Assembly: GCA_029851415.1 (NCBI GenBank) | Contig: CM056742.1 | Coordinates: 114,454,246-114,518,245 of the forward strand | Length of the DNA stretch: 64,000 nt | Direction of reading: 5' to 3' | From: Eretmocerus hayati | Lineage: Eukaryota; Arthropoda; Insecta; Hymenoptera; Aphelinidae | Program-made: the position numbers and the translations under genes | In this document: in pieces, positions 1 to 11,099 of the stretch | How the letters are laid out: each line of letters starts with the position of its first letter | Numbering within the stretch: the stretch's first letter is position 1 | Notes under the pieces: generated by a model | Told to the model about the DNA's origin: nothing | Databases searched by the model: none | What the model saw: the letters and a program-made list of their open reading frames with translations, nothing else

Positions 1-2836
1 CGACCATGGATCCGATAAACCAAAATAACCGTGAATATGGAGACACATGTGTCAACAATTTCACGATCTATCCACATACACGTCTTCACAATCATACGAT
101 TATTCGAGCTCAACAATGGTGCCTTCGCAGTCGTTCAAGTGGGTTCACAGTGTTTCTGTGTTTTCAACACTTTTATTGATTGTGGAGAAGACTGGTAAAT
201 CATGAGCTTTTCGGAGACAAATTAAAAAGCGTTATGCAGAGTGACACAAGGGCAATCGGACGATTAGACTGGGTGAAATCACCGCCATCGTTGACAAAAT
301 TATTCTGATGGATTTTTTGTGCGGGATCCGCGCGGAGGGGCCCTTCTGAATCCAAACATCCCTGTTGCCAGTGCAACTATCCATCATTAGCATTGAAAGA
401 ACAATGGATCATTTCTCGGAAACATGAGTTTTTGCTATTGGATATCGTTAAAAATATTCTGATCAACAACTTCTCACTTCCGAAACATGAGATTTTCACG
501 GTTTTCGTAGAAAGAATTGTTCCCGAACCGAAGAAAATTGTCATCGACAACTCATTTGAGCAATATCATTTTAAACGACTTTGCAATGGAATTTCGTCTG
601 GCAACATGGATTTTCGGATTCAAAAGAGACTTACGTATGAATCCTGCCTAACATTCCATCAGGATAATTCTTCCGGCAGTCGTAGTGATTTTGCTCAGTC
701 TGAATATGGGATTGGAGCTACCTTCAAAAAGTGAACGGATTCTGAGAGGGAAACCTCAGGAAAGGGCAAAACTCTTAACACTTCCAAAGATGGAAAACAT
801 TTTTGTATTTATGATTCCTACAGAAGACTATCACGAATTATGGTAAATAGAAATTACACCAATCGAGATATTACTAAGGGTGGATATATCAGTAAATGCG
901 TATTCAAGCAATTTGAACAAATACTGTTGATCCTCGTTCTCTTGTTCACTCGTTCAATTTCCTTCCCATGATTATTCATCTAACCGCGAAAGATGCTCCA
1001 GTCAGTTGCGTTACCGGCTAGACTGATAGGAATAAAATATAAGTTTACACGCAGAGTTGTCCATCCGCGTGCCGTTCCGCAACTGATTAGACAGTTACGT
1101 AACTGGCTGATTAACCTATCTGACCACGACATATAGACCTGGGTGATGCAAAAAATTTTTTGGCCCTATAAACTGTTGAAACTATCTTTTTTCAACACTA
1201 TGAAACGGAAAAAAACGTATGGAGGGATAAAAAAATGGTCGAAGAAAACCTTTCTGAATTGACGTGGAATTACTCCCATCTCCTTTTGCAGAAGCAGCGC
1301 GAGTCTTTGCATTCGCAAGCAAAACCGTACGAAGTTCTCAAATTGCGCACCTAATGCCAAGATGGGCTTTGAGCACCGTCTCGGTCTGTCTTGTGACCGT
1401 GAACCACCATTGCCTGCGATATTGTAAAAAACATGTTCAAGCAGAGCACTTCCATGCCTACCGCTATGTATCGCGTTTGTTCAAATTAGCACATGTCAAA
1501 ACTCGACCCGACCATCGTTACCCAATAAGATGGCCTTGCAAAAATGGTTTGCTGAAAAGAATTCAGTCAAAATCTATATTTCGAGACATCGCTCTGTTGA
1601 GTATTTCAAAGGTGCAACCGAGCGCCGATGAACGATACTGACAATTCATATCAGGACGCAACCATGACGATTTGCCCGAGCCCCGATCTTGGGTCTTGAT
1701 TCCATCGTGAGCTGTTGAAACGTCTGGGCGCGCACGCGGCATCTACAGCACCCGAGAAGTATTATAGTTACATATACAGACTGCAGCGTAAGAGCGTACA
1801 CTTGTACTTACGTTGGTCTCGGCTGCATCGTTTTATCCGCTTGCATGTCTAAGCTAGCTGAGCCGGCCTGACCTTAAGCGCTCTTGCCTAACCATTAATC
1901 GCAATTAGTCTCCCCGATGAATTTTCCAGCGGCGAATAATGATCGGTGTATGCGTGCTACGAGATGCACGGGTATATTCACGAGAACGGTTTTCTAGCTA
2001 AACTCTACGTTGTATCCGTATGGTACATCGCGCTGGTTCAGATCATTTTCAAAGCGTGCGGCTCTATTACCTACTTCTCGAATCTCATGATTCGCGAGCA
2101 CGGCAATGCGTTAGTTCCAGGCCTCGAATTCAATTCTGAGATGGTACGGCAATGAGCGCCGCACGAGGCCCTAAAATACGTGTTGTATACCTTGCGTGAG
2201 TGTTCCGCGCTGTACGGCTTATAGGGCTTTTTACAGCCATTGGTACTTATTATACGTGAGCGGTGATGTAGCTGGTAAAATTTGTTGGACTTTGCTCACG
2301 CCTGCAGTACTACGTACTGCACGCGAGTTCGACTTGTAATGAACTTGGACCTTCCTCATATTGGACACAGCGGCCAAAGAGACCATGGATAAAGACGGTA
2401 GAATTTACTCAGATTTCGGCATTCGTCTTGTGCTGAGCACGTACTGTATTTTAATCATAGAAGTCATAGGTAATCTTGATGCGTATTCCCTCAAAGTGTA
2501 TAGTTAACAAGTGAGAATAGCGAATAAGATGCTCAGAATCTTCAAATAAATAGATCTTTTGGAATCTAACTCACAGATCTGATTAACCATTTAGAAAAAT
2601 TGATCAGTGACTGTGATGTATTCTTAGTTTCTGCTATAGATGTATATACATATGTGCGTGCAAGTGTGTATTCTTGCATACTGCTGCCATCGCCGCATGA
2701 CACTGCATACTCGTATGTAAGTGCAGACCTCCGAGCAGAATGTACTGTACCACCGTAGAAGTAAAACCCCCCATATTATAGGCCTGTACTTCAAAGTTGC
2801 ATCCACCAATGAATAGTTATATAGTGGAACTGCGTG
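1..2836. other. Intergenic stretch without a recognisable gene
   Basis: I see no gene I can name here. Two uninterrupted reading frames occur, 393-734 (+, 113 codons) and 1264-1641 (+, 125 codons). Neither shows a domain, signal peptide or splice context that I recognise, and both are within chance length. Sequence from about 1,700 to 2,400 is more GC-balanced than its surroundings. It includes a short dyad, TGCAGTAC-tac-GTACTGCA, near 2305. No TIRs or direct repeats bounding an element were seen. Confidence 0.5.
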
Positions 2837-3363
2837 CTATCTCATACTTTTTGATGATATATTTGTTTTTGGTGAAACAGTTGAAAAACGTGGCATTGCC
2901 CCCGAGGATATCTTAATAAAGATTCCAAGAATGTGGGGTAATTTTGAAGAAAAAGGAGTGTAAGTTTGCAGAGGGTCAAGTTGATGTTCTAGGTTACACA
3001 ATCGATTCAGAAGGTCTTCGTGCATGCTATAAGGGAACTGATGCAATCACAAAACTAGAGGCTTGGAAAACGCACGAGACAATGCTAAAGAGGCTTCAGT
3101 TTCACAAGAAGTTTTAGTTATTAATGACACAAAATTGCTAGTAAAGATTACTTGTGATGCTCCACCATCTGGGGTTGGAGCAGTCGTTGCACATATTATG
3201 CCAGAAAGAAGTGTCCGACCTATTGCTTTTGTCTCCAGGGCACTTGGATAAAGAAGCCCCGAGTTCAATTTTCGGAGTTGAAACTTTTCATCAATTCATT
3301 TATGGCAGACATTTCATTCTAGGAACAGATCGCAAGCCACTAATTTTGTGTATGTATTATTGA
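2837..3363 (+). pseudogene. Gypsy pol relic: end of reverse transcriptase and RNase H
   Basis: This is a decayed Ty3/Gypsy pol of the K02A2.6-like type common in arthropods. The frame enters at the reverse-transcriptase active-site region (DDIFVFGE near 2858). It continues into the RT connection (KFAEGQVDVLGYTIDSEGL, 2966-3025) and then RNase H (KITCDAPPSGVGAVVAHIM near 3145-3200, RPIAFVSRALG, and YGRHFILGTDRKPL near 3301-3345). Stops and frame changes separate these blocks, for example after the RALG block at 3249, so no protein is made. The 5' part of the element (gag, protease, most of RT) is missing upstream. I did not find LTRs. Confidence 0.85.
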
Positions 3364-3689
3364 GTGGATATGATCATGGAATTAATTATATCAAAGAATC
3401 GTGTGATACAAGTGCAGATTTTTCATCTAGATTCCCCATTAAGAATATTGCGAAGTTTGTTGAAGAATGCACATATCTACATTATGTGTCAGAAAATTTC
3501 AATACCTTGTCAACTGAACTGGTTAAACCAGAAACAGATGACGATCCAATCTTGAATCCAGTTAAAAATTTCATAAAAAATGGTTGGCCCAAACAAGTTC
3601 CAGATATATTGACACCATTCAAAAGACGTGAAAGAGAATTGACACTTGAAAATGATTGTATAGTGTGGGGCCACAGATTAGTATCCTAG
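3348..3689 (+). pseudogene. Gypsy pol relic: segment between RNase H and integrase
   Basis: This 113-codon open stretch continues the same pol polyprotein. It carries the family's typical join after RNase H (LSGYDHGINYIKESCDTSAD followed by a SRFPI block) and a tail near 3600-3680 with TPFKRRERELTLENDCIVWG, the segment that normally precedes the H2C2 zinc motif of integrase. It is out of frame with the RNase H piece before it and followed by a stop at 3687-3689. It is a fossil piece and not an independent gene. Confidence 0.8.
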
Positions 3690-4442
3690 TAACATAACAG
3701 AATGATCTTCAAAAAGATTTACATTTTGCTCATATGGGAGTTGTAAAAATGAAAGCACTTGCTCGCTCATCCATTTGGTGACCAAAATTGGATGAACAAA
3801 CAGAACCATTGGTAGTCATATGAATCATGTCTTACTCATGCAAACAATCCACCAAGATCTACACTGAACGTATGGAGTTTGCCCGAGGGACCTAACATGC
3901 TGATTATTGTTGTCTCATTAATGATGAAATTTACGTTGTAATAATAAATGCTTACACTGAGTGGATGCAGGTCAGAGAAACAAAGGAAATAACTACTGAC
4001 AGTACAGTAGAGGTATTCAGAGGATACTTCACATCATGGGGCTTGCTTCTTGTATTAATAACGGATAATGGACCAAGCATTTGCTCAGCCGAGTTTCAGA
4101 ACTTCATGTCTAACAATAGTATTTCACATCATAGAACAGGTTCATATCACCCAGCTTCAAATGGTCTTTCTGAGAATGCAGTCAACACATTCAAGTCAGA
4201 ATTCAAACTTTTATTATAAGAATGTAAGAACCGTAAAGAAACATTGGCCAAATATTTATTCCATTACCGGCCTACGCCTCATTGTACTACTGGAGTAAGT
4301 TCGTCATAGTTACAATTAGGTAGGGGGCTTAGAAACAGATTTGATTTATTGAAAGCTCAAGTTGAAGATAGAAATTAGAGGAGACAAAGTGACCTAGAGA
4401 CATATTACAGAGGCAATAGAAACGTAAGCTCTGGCCAAAATA
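3690..4442 (+). pseudogene. Gypsy pol relic: integrase core
   Basis: Degenerate integrase of the same Gypsy copy. Readable pieces are DLHFAHMGVVKMKALAR near 3716 (zinc-binding region), an open block 3965-4219 with WMQVRETKEI, ITDNGPSICSAEF (second catalytic Asp at ITDNG) and YHPASNGLSENAVNTFKSE (position of the catalytic Glu), then FHYRPTPHCTTG near 4258 in another frame. Multiple stops and frameshifts make it non-functional. The reading continues past the foldback insertion 4443-5844. Confidence 0.85.
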
Positions 4443-5844
4443 AAGAACCCCGCCCTAAATTATACGGATTTGGCTTTCGGTCAAACCTTTTGCGAGTGTA
4501 CTGAAACGATAGATCCCAAAAAACGGAACAAAGGTCTTCATGGCCGCAAAACCCAATGCCCTCTTGGTTTTGAGTTATTCAATGTAGAAAGTACACGTCT
4601 TTGCATAGGTGTAGTGGGGTTATGTGTCGATTTCTCGATCGAACTCAAGGCACGTGTGTGTGCTTGCACCTGAATCTTGGGCTAGTTTCGTACATGCGTC
4701 TTTTTGCGTTACAAGATAATGAATGAGCTCAACATCGCGATGAACCCGACGAAATCAAATGAACAATCTGATATGTTTGAGAAAAGGTATTTTGAGTTCA
4801 ACAAACACAAGAGCTATCGCGCACCAATCTCTAGGGCTGGTTTTGCGATTTCGTTTTTTTTTAATAGTAAGTGGCTCATCAACTAGAAATTCAATGAGAA
4901 TATTCTAGTTGCCGGAGTCTGAAGAAAATAACAAGGGACGGGTTAGACTTTGATCTGATCCGTTATGATTTGATGGTGGTTCTATCAAAATCAAACGTGC
5001 TCCTTCATATTTTCTTCAGACTTCGGCAATTGAAACATTTTCATTGAATTCATGGTTGACGAGCCTCTTACTCTTGCATAGAAAAACACAAAATCGCAAA
5101 ACCAGCCCAAAAGATTGGTGCGCAATAGCTCTTGTGTTTGTTGAACTCAATTGCATGATGAAACAAAGCCCCTTAAATACCTTTTCTCACTCAGTCAGGT
5201 TGTTCATTTGATCCCGTCGGGCTCATTCATTATCTTGTGACGCAAAAAGACGCGTGTTCGAAATTAGCCCAAGATTCAGGTGCAAGCACACACATATGCC
5301 TCTACTTACAAGGGGGACCCACAAAGTGCGGGTCACCAAAGCTCACCATAATTTTTTCACAGTCTTGCACCACCTAGAATATGAAGAATCCAGAGCAACT
5401 CCGTCAAACGGGCCTCCTGTTCAAAGCTATAGCCTAAGACATTAGCGTTGCCCATATAGGCCCATGTTAAAAAGTGATATATATAGATATACTGATAATG
5501 CTGATATTTTTGCTCGTAGCTCTAAACAGAAGGCCCATTTGACGGAGTTACTCTGGATTCTTCATATTCTAGGTGGTACGAGACTGTGGAAAAAGGTTTG
5601 GTGAGATTTGGTGACCCGCACTTCGTGGGTTCCCCCTTGTTAGTTTGATTGAGAAATCGGCACATAACCCCACTACACCTATGCAATGACGTGTACTTTC
5701 TACATTGAATAACTCAAAACCAAGAGGGCATTGAGTTTTGCGGCCATGGAGGCTCTTATTCAATTTTTTGAGATCTATCGTTTGAGTACACTCGCAAAAG
5801 GTTTGACCGAAAGCCAAATTCCTATGATTTAGGGCGGGGTCCTT
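4443..5844. mobile_element. Nested foldback DNA transposon inserted in the Gypsy relic
   Basis: Terminal inverted repeats of about 210 bp face each other: 4443-4650 (starting AAGAACCCCGCCCTAAAT) and 5645-5844 (ending in its complement). Between them lie two further palindromes. One is 4656-5294, centred near 4975, with TGAATCTTGGGCTAG at its left end and its near-complement at its right end. The other is 5304-5644, centred near 5474, with ACAAGGGGGAACCCAC-type ends. The element interrupts Gypsy integrase coding that resumes at 5845. It encodes no protein I recognise. A target duplication is not clean; imperfect TGGCCAAAA/TGGCAAAA occurs on both sides. Confidence 0.8.
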
Positions 5845-6179
5845 CGTTATGGCAAAAGATTATTCCACTGGAAATTGAAAACAAGCAAAAATGATCGATA
5901 ACACAGTCCTGTAACCTACATTGTTCGTACTGATGATAATAGAGTGTGGAAAAGACATACTGATCGAAGCAGATCTTGCAATTTAGATCAAAATGGGATT
6001 GAGGCTGATCGAGAGCTTTTGAGTACCCAATCAAGTCATTCAAGAAGCAACACTTCTGTAATAGAGCCTGATTCTAATAACACAAATACAGCTCAAAGGA
6101 CAGGCAATCTAATTCCTCCAGTAGATCCTAGCATTCCTAATTCACCTAGAAATCATAACAGTAAAAATAACGTGGAATC
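5845..6179 (+). pseudogene. Gypsy pol relic: integrase C-terminal tail, first part
   Basis: The Gypsy copy continues after the foldback insertion. An open stretch from 5944 reads WKRHTDRSRSCNLDQNG and then a Ser/Asn/Pro-rich tail. A WKRH-x-D motif followed by a low-complexity tail is typical of the C-terminus of this Gypsy integrase group. The reading is broken again at 6179 by a retroposon insertion and resumes at 7209. Confidence 0.75.
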
Positions 6180-7208
6180 GAGAGCAGTGTTGGCTCAGTC
6201 GGTAGCGTGCTAGCCTCGGAATAACACTGTCCGAGGGGTCGTGGGTTCGATATCCGCCGAAATCACTCGGAAATTTCTTTTGAGGTTTTTTCGACAGGAA
6301 AAGGAACCACATCACATCCTGCCTGGGGCCTTATTCCAAGACGTTTTTCCCGCGAAGGAGTGGAAGAAAATCTAGCGATTCCCATTTCCACCTCATTTAC
6401 ATCAAGTAAACAGACTATCTTGTTACTCTCATCGCTACATGAATATCATTCAACCACACATGGTGCCTTGTCCTTACAAACCCCCACAAACTTTTTATGA
6501 TTATACAATTCGAAGGTTGGCACAGGAATCACCTCAACATGAAATTGAGTCATTTTTAGATTACAAACAAAGTGATCGGTTAGTGAGCGGAAATGGTGAT
6601 CAGTGCTCTTTTTCTCCCGCGCTCGAGGGAAAAAATTATTAGAATAAGGCCCCTGCTTTGAAATGGCGTTTTCCCCGGGATTATCTTCCAGAGCAATCCT
6701 GTGTTTTCCCATTTCACGAGGTTCGACTAGCGGGCCTCGGGCGAATGCGAAGCAGGGGAGGGTGGGTGATGTAGAGAGTTAATAAACCGACCCGGTGCAC
6801 AGTGGGGCCAAAAAGTTCTAGAATAATTCGCCATTACGTGAATTTGCAACCAATCGACATATGCGCAAACAGAAGACTTTTGGATGAATGAGAACAACCT
6901 CCTGCGTCTGCGCATATGTCGATTGGTTGCAAATCCACGTAAAGGCGAATCATCCAAGAACTTCTTGGCCCCACTGTGCGACGTGCCTTCCTTAGTGCAC
7001 GGGGAGGTGCGAGGGATGTTGGCCTCACCGGCATTGGAGAGAGGCATTCCATAGGCAGCAAAGAGTGGCGCACTCGATGGTGCAGGTCACTCCGGGGAAG
7101 CTGGGATCCATCAGTAGAGGGAAAACCTCGGACATAACCCCTCACACCAAGGTGGTGGAGGGGCCCCCCGTCCTAGGACTAGGAGGCTGCAAGGGAATCT
7201 CGAGAATG
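6180..7208 (+). mobile_element. tRNA-headed non-LTR retroposon (SINE-like) with target duplication
   Basis: The insertion is bounded by a 17-18 bp direct repeat, AAAAATAACGTGGAATC at 6163-6179 and AAAAAGTAACGTAGAATC at 7209-7226, as expected for target-primed reverse transcription. Its 5' end (about 6186-6262) is tRNA-like: an exact A-box TGGCTCAGTCGG, an anticodon-type stem CCTCGG/CCGAGG and a near-consensus B-box GGTTCGATATCC. The body is unrelated to the Gypsy. Its right part, near 7150, contains GGAGGGGCCCCCC. Length is about 1.03 kb, or 0.85 kb without the 181-bp MITE nested at 6798-6978. It could be a SINE or a tRNA-headed chimera; I see no RT. Confidence 0.65.
6798..6978. mobile_element. 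Transib-like MITE, 181 bp
   Basis: Almost the whole element is a palindrome: the left arm CACAGTGGGGCCAAAAAG (6798 on) matches the right arm complement ending CTTGGCCCCACTGTG at 6978. Flanks are CGGTG on the left (6793-6797) and CGACG on the right (6979-6983), fitting a degenerate GC-rich 5-bp target duplication. Transib elements are known for 5-bp duplications and CACNRTG-type ends. The first ten bases are identical to those of the element at 42443-43000. It is non-coding and lies inside the tRNA-headed retroposon. Confidence 0.65.
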
Positions 7209-7310
7209 AAAAAGTAACGTAGAATCACTTCCGAAGAATGAATCCATTGAACAGATTCAGATTCCTCTAAGAAAATCCGCTAGACAAGTCGAACCAAGAC
7301 AATTATTTGA
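7209..7310 (+). pseudogene. Gypsy pol relic: last coding segment
   Basis: Right of the retroposon the Gypsy tail resumes in frame after the duplicated target: NVESLPKNESIEQIQIPLRK followed by SARQVEP and a stop near 7316. A short basic R/K-S-x-R segment at the end of pol is usual for this group. The sequence from 7316 to 7470 (including GGGTGGAGAGATT near 7350) could hold the polypurine tract and LTR start, but no LTR pair was identified. Confidence 0.6.
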
Positions 7311-7481
7311 TGTGTAATAGAAAAATCGAAATAGAGTTGTCAGAGCTATGGGTGGAGAGATTTAATCCTGGCTGAGCCACCGCGTAAGATTTCATAGTAC
7401 ATTAATGTGAAAACGTTCCTCGAGATCTACATATGAGTCATTCTGGAACGGAGCAAGCTGGACAATACCGTCACCAGGGGG

Positions 7482-7565
7482 GTCTGGGAAAAATCCGCAG
7501 AAATTTTTCTGTTAGTACTATGTTTCAATAGTACTAACAATATGAAAAAAAATTTTCCAGGTTTT
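7482..7565. repeat. Short imperfect palindrome
   Basis: A stem-loop with a perfect inner stem, GTTAGTACTA (7511-7520) and TAGTACTAAC (7529-7538), is flanked by looser complementary TCTGGGAAAAA / TTTTCCAG arms. It probably represents a small MITE remnant. A C-tract (7571-7580) separates it from the CACTG element. Confidence 0.5.
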
Positions 7566-7590
7566 TTTCGCCCCCCCCCCTTGTAGGCTA

Positions 7591-8151
7591 CACTGTAAAA
7601 AATGTTGAATGAAATTCACCATCTAGCTTAGTAAAAATACAACTCTGGGAGTGGTGAGTTTCATCCTATTTCTTGTAACTTTACAAACGCTTGTAAATTT
7701 ACCAGTCTCAGAGGGAGTAATAGTTGGATACCAGTCTCAGACTGGTAAAATTTTCTGTAAAAATCCCTCGCTCAGGCTTGTAAAATTCAGCTCAACCGAG
7801 CATGCGCGGATCTAAAGTTTGGTCTGCTAGGCCCATGCACAACTAACCTAAAAAGCTCCTCCGCGGTCGAGTGTTTATGTCTCGAGCGATGAGTTTTCGA
7901 CTCGCACGGGTTTTTCACCCTTTTCAAAATTATCGTGGATTAAGATGCTTCATTCCAAGACTCCATTTCATTCGAAAAAGCTTCCGAGTAGCCCGTACGC
8001 TTCAGTTGAACAAGGTTTCTTCAGGTCTGAAATTTACCGTCAGCCGGTAAATGAAATATACAAGCTGCTTGTAAATTTACACGTCCCAGCGCGGTATCCA
8101 ACTATTACCCTCTCTGAGACTTGTAATTTTACATAAAATTTTTTTACAGTG
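7591..8151. mobile_element. CACTG-terminal MITE, 561 bp
   Basis: Ends are CACTGTAAAAAA and TTTTTTTACAGTG, flanked by TA on both sides (7589-7590, 8152-8153). Longer internal complementarity includes GGTATCCAACTATTACC near 8092 and its complement near 7722. The motif CTTGTAAAtTTAC recurs several times in subterminal position. Such termini with many short subterminal repeats fit the CMC (CACTA/Mirage/Chapaev) group. The 63-codon frame at 7945-8136 is not protein-like. Its terminus resembles that of the big element at 43423-54183, so a related transposase could have moved it. Confidence 0.7.
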
Positions 8152-11099
8152 TATAGGGCCCATGAAAGGGCCATGTTGGGCCCTTTTTGAGTCTATTTTG
8201 GAAAAATGATAGTTCCAACAGAATCCAACAATTTTCAACATACTTCACCGCATTTCCTTCGTTAAGACTGATACTTTTCAGGAAAGAATTGTCCCAGATG
8301 AATAAGTCAGCCTGACGACTTCTGCAAGCTACTTATTGAGAGCACATTTTAGCAATTTCTGCGTCATCTTGTGGGTGACCTGGATCCAACTAGAGAGGAG
8401 ATAATTGACTTTTACCAGTAGTCATTTTAATGGTCTTGGGGAGATCTACCATTTGCCTACCTGTAAAAGTCGATTATCATGTGTTTTGTTGGAGATACAG
8501 TCGGTACAAGTTGAGCTATTTTCGAAAAAGTCGAAAATTCAGGACTCAATTCCAACAATATATTTTAATTTTTTCCCACCAAACTTGTGCGAAAATATTT
8601 TTTGAGACATCTACTTTCAGTGGAAAAAATTTGGCGAAGGTTATATTTTTTAATTTTTTTTGCCGAGCGTTACAAAATGCCGCATTTTGTCGTTTTAGTA
8701 AAAACGGCATCTTCGACCCCGATCACATATGCTCCCATCTGGACTGATGTACACCAATCTGTGTGAGAGTACTCCCCAAAGTACCACCAAGTACGTGTAA
8801 GAAGTTGCGGGGACGAGCCTCGAGCCAGGAGCGAGCTGTACGTTCTAGTTAACGCGTCAAAAATAGGCATTATTCTGGCTATTTGGGCGTACGCGACCGA
8901 GAGCATGATTTTACTTCTTCTGGCTTACAAATGAAATAATGGACTAGAATGAGTATCCAAACATACTTTTCCGACTCAATGCTATGTAATTTATTCAATA
9001 TTGGATATTAGAATCACAAGCATTATCTACAACAATGTTTGGGTCCAGATTGTAATGAGGAGCTCTCCAAAAACTTCTCAAAAGTCGCAAGGCCAGCGGT
9101 ACTCATTGACCTTCACACAATTTATTTGCGTTCCTTATGTTGGAATATGAGGAAATTAATTATTTGGTCCGACCCCGGATGATTTCTGCGTCTTCCAGGA
9201 AATACAAAGTGAGTTTCTGCTTTTTTTGTGTTTGCATACTTGAAAAGTCGCCAGCGAAATCGCGTTTACTAAAACCGGTGACAAAAGTTTTTGGTTCCAT
9301 CAATCTACGTACTTTAACGCGTACGATTCCCTCTTTCAAGACTTTCAAAATTTGTTTCCGGGAGTTGCAAAACTTAGATTCTGTGCAATTTCATGGGCAA
9401 AATACGGAGTTCGGGTGCAAATCATAATAGAGGCCAAAATTGGTGGGTGCCTAATATACCTTCCTACTGTTATCTCGGAAGAGAGTGCAGGACGACTTTT
9501 TTGTATCACTCTGAACGTGTTTATCAAGTAAAAGAAATTCGGAAATAACTGTTTCCGTCTGGTAAAAAGCTCCAAATGTGAGTTGCACGCTTATATAAAC
9601 GATTTCATTCACTTCATCGCGGATTTACGTATAGTTCGTTTGGGGAAGTTGAGACAGCTTAAGTCCAATTGATCAAAATCAGGTGTACTTTAGCTCAGTT
9701 TGAAGGTCTTGAGATCAGATTTGGAATGAGTTGTAGTACACTAAAAAGTGTTACGGCAGATCAGAGTAGTAGAAAAAATGCGTATAAGGGGCATGTTGGG
9801 TACACCCTTTCGCGATTCTGCAAATCTGCAAAAAATGATTATTTGGTAGAATCGTTATAGCCCAGCTCTGATAGATCAAAATGAAAATTACCTTAGCTTT
9901 TTTCGAAGGTCTTGGAACAAGCTTTAAATTGCGGTAACGTACGTTGAAACATTCCGAAGTAGTTCAAAACTATTGGCTAAACAGCTGAAGGAGAAGTATG
10001 TTGGGTACACTTACCTTATTGCCCCAGATCTCGTTTGAAAGTTGGTACCGCATGGAGATTTTGAGTTGCTTAGAGTACTATCTTGTCTCCGGAAGAAATT
10101 CATCAATGGACGGACACTTATCACTATAAAAATAAATCCTTAGTCTCAGATTGATTCTGTGCTTAGGGCAAGCTGTAACAAATCCAAGATGAAAAATCTT
10201 TAGAACAAACGAGCGCTGCATCTGAAGGGAGATTCGATCTTACTGGAAGCATCATCCATGGTTGAACTATACGACACTCAGTCTCACCGATGCAGCTTTG
10301 CTACGTTCAATGAATAGGTTAGATTCATATCTCTAGATTCGTGAGTCATGGGAGAAGAATTGCATCTATTTCTGAAAATATACCCATAGTCAAGATTTCT
10401 ACGACTCATGGACCCCCGCAAATCACAATCATATACAAAAATGATTTGTACTACAATTGAGTATATAATTTGAATAGCTTCACAACAAAAAATAGCTCAT
10501 GCATCATGAGGTATGTGCGGTTCTAAGGATAAGATACGATTCCTCATTCTCAGACGATGAACCTTCATTGACAGCGAACGTTCTCAATTTCATCGCGTTT
10601 TTCGGAAATGAAGAAAAGGACCCAGTTTTTTTTTATCTGACGGTCAGACTCAAAACGATTTAAAGTTGCAACAGTAACACACTACCGCAAGCTGAGAGTA
10701 AGGGATTCTTTTTCTAATGTATTTCGGAGTCTATCAATTTCCACTTTTCCAAGCTGTGAACAACCATCCCGGAGTTGTTTGTCCTCATATGATGTATGAA
10801 TGATTCCGCCTGAAAGTGGACCACAAATTGCAGTCGTCATGTCTCGAATTATATGTTCACTATTTGTAATCGATTGCATGGCCCAAAACGTGAACTTTCC
10901 ATTGCCTGAGGGTTTCAAAAAAAGTTGTTTGAATTCCTAGAGAGTGTTTTCTTGGTGTTTGGAAAAGAAAAAACCAATCTTTTCCAGGAAAATGCATGAA
11001 GCTTCAATTTGCCACATGATACCAACAAGCCGATGGCAGCACTCGAGAAGTTCCTTGAGTTTATGGACGTTCAGTATAGACAAAAAAGTGAGAAAAAGT
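8152..11099. other. Repeat-derived stretch without a recognisable gene
   Basis: No gene recognised. Two diverged direct repeats of about 130 bp lie at roughly 9660-9800 and 9880-10015. Both end in CATGTTGGGTACACC/T-type sequence and share GAAGGTCTTG near their starts. Open frames up to about 100 codons (for example 8430-8747) overlap on both strands and lack any domain, so I treat them as chance. Confidence 0.45.

Noticed and set aside
9160..9427. Overlapping frames on both strands near 9.1-9.6 kb as genes
   Set aside because: Opposite-strand overlap without domains; similar frames occur throughout the AT-rich repeats.
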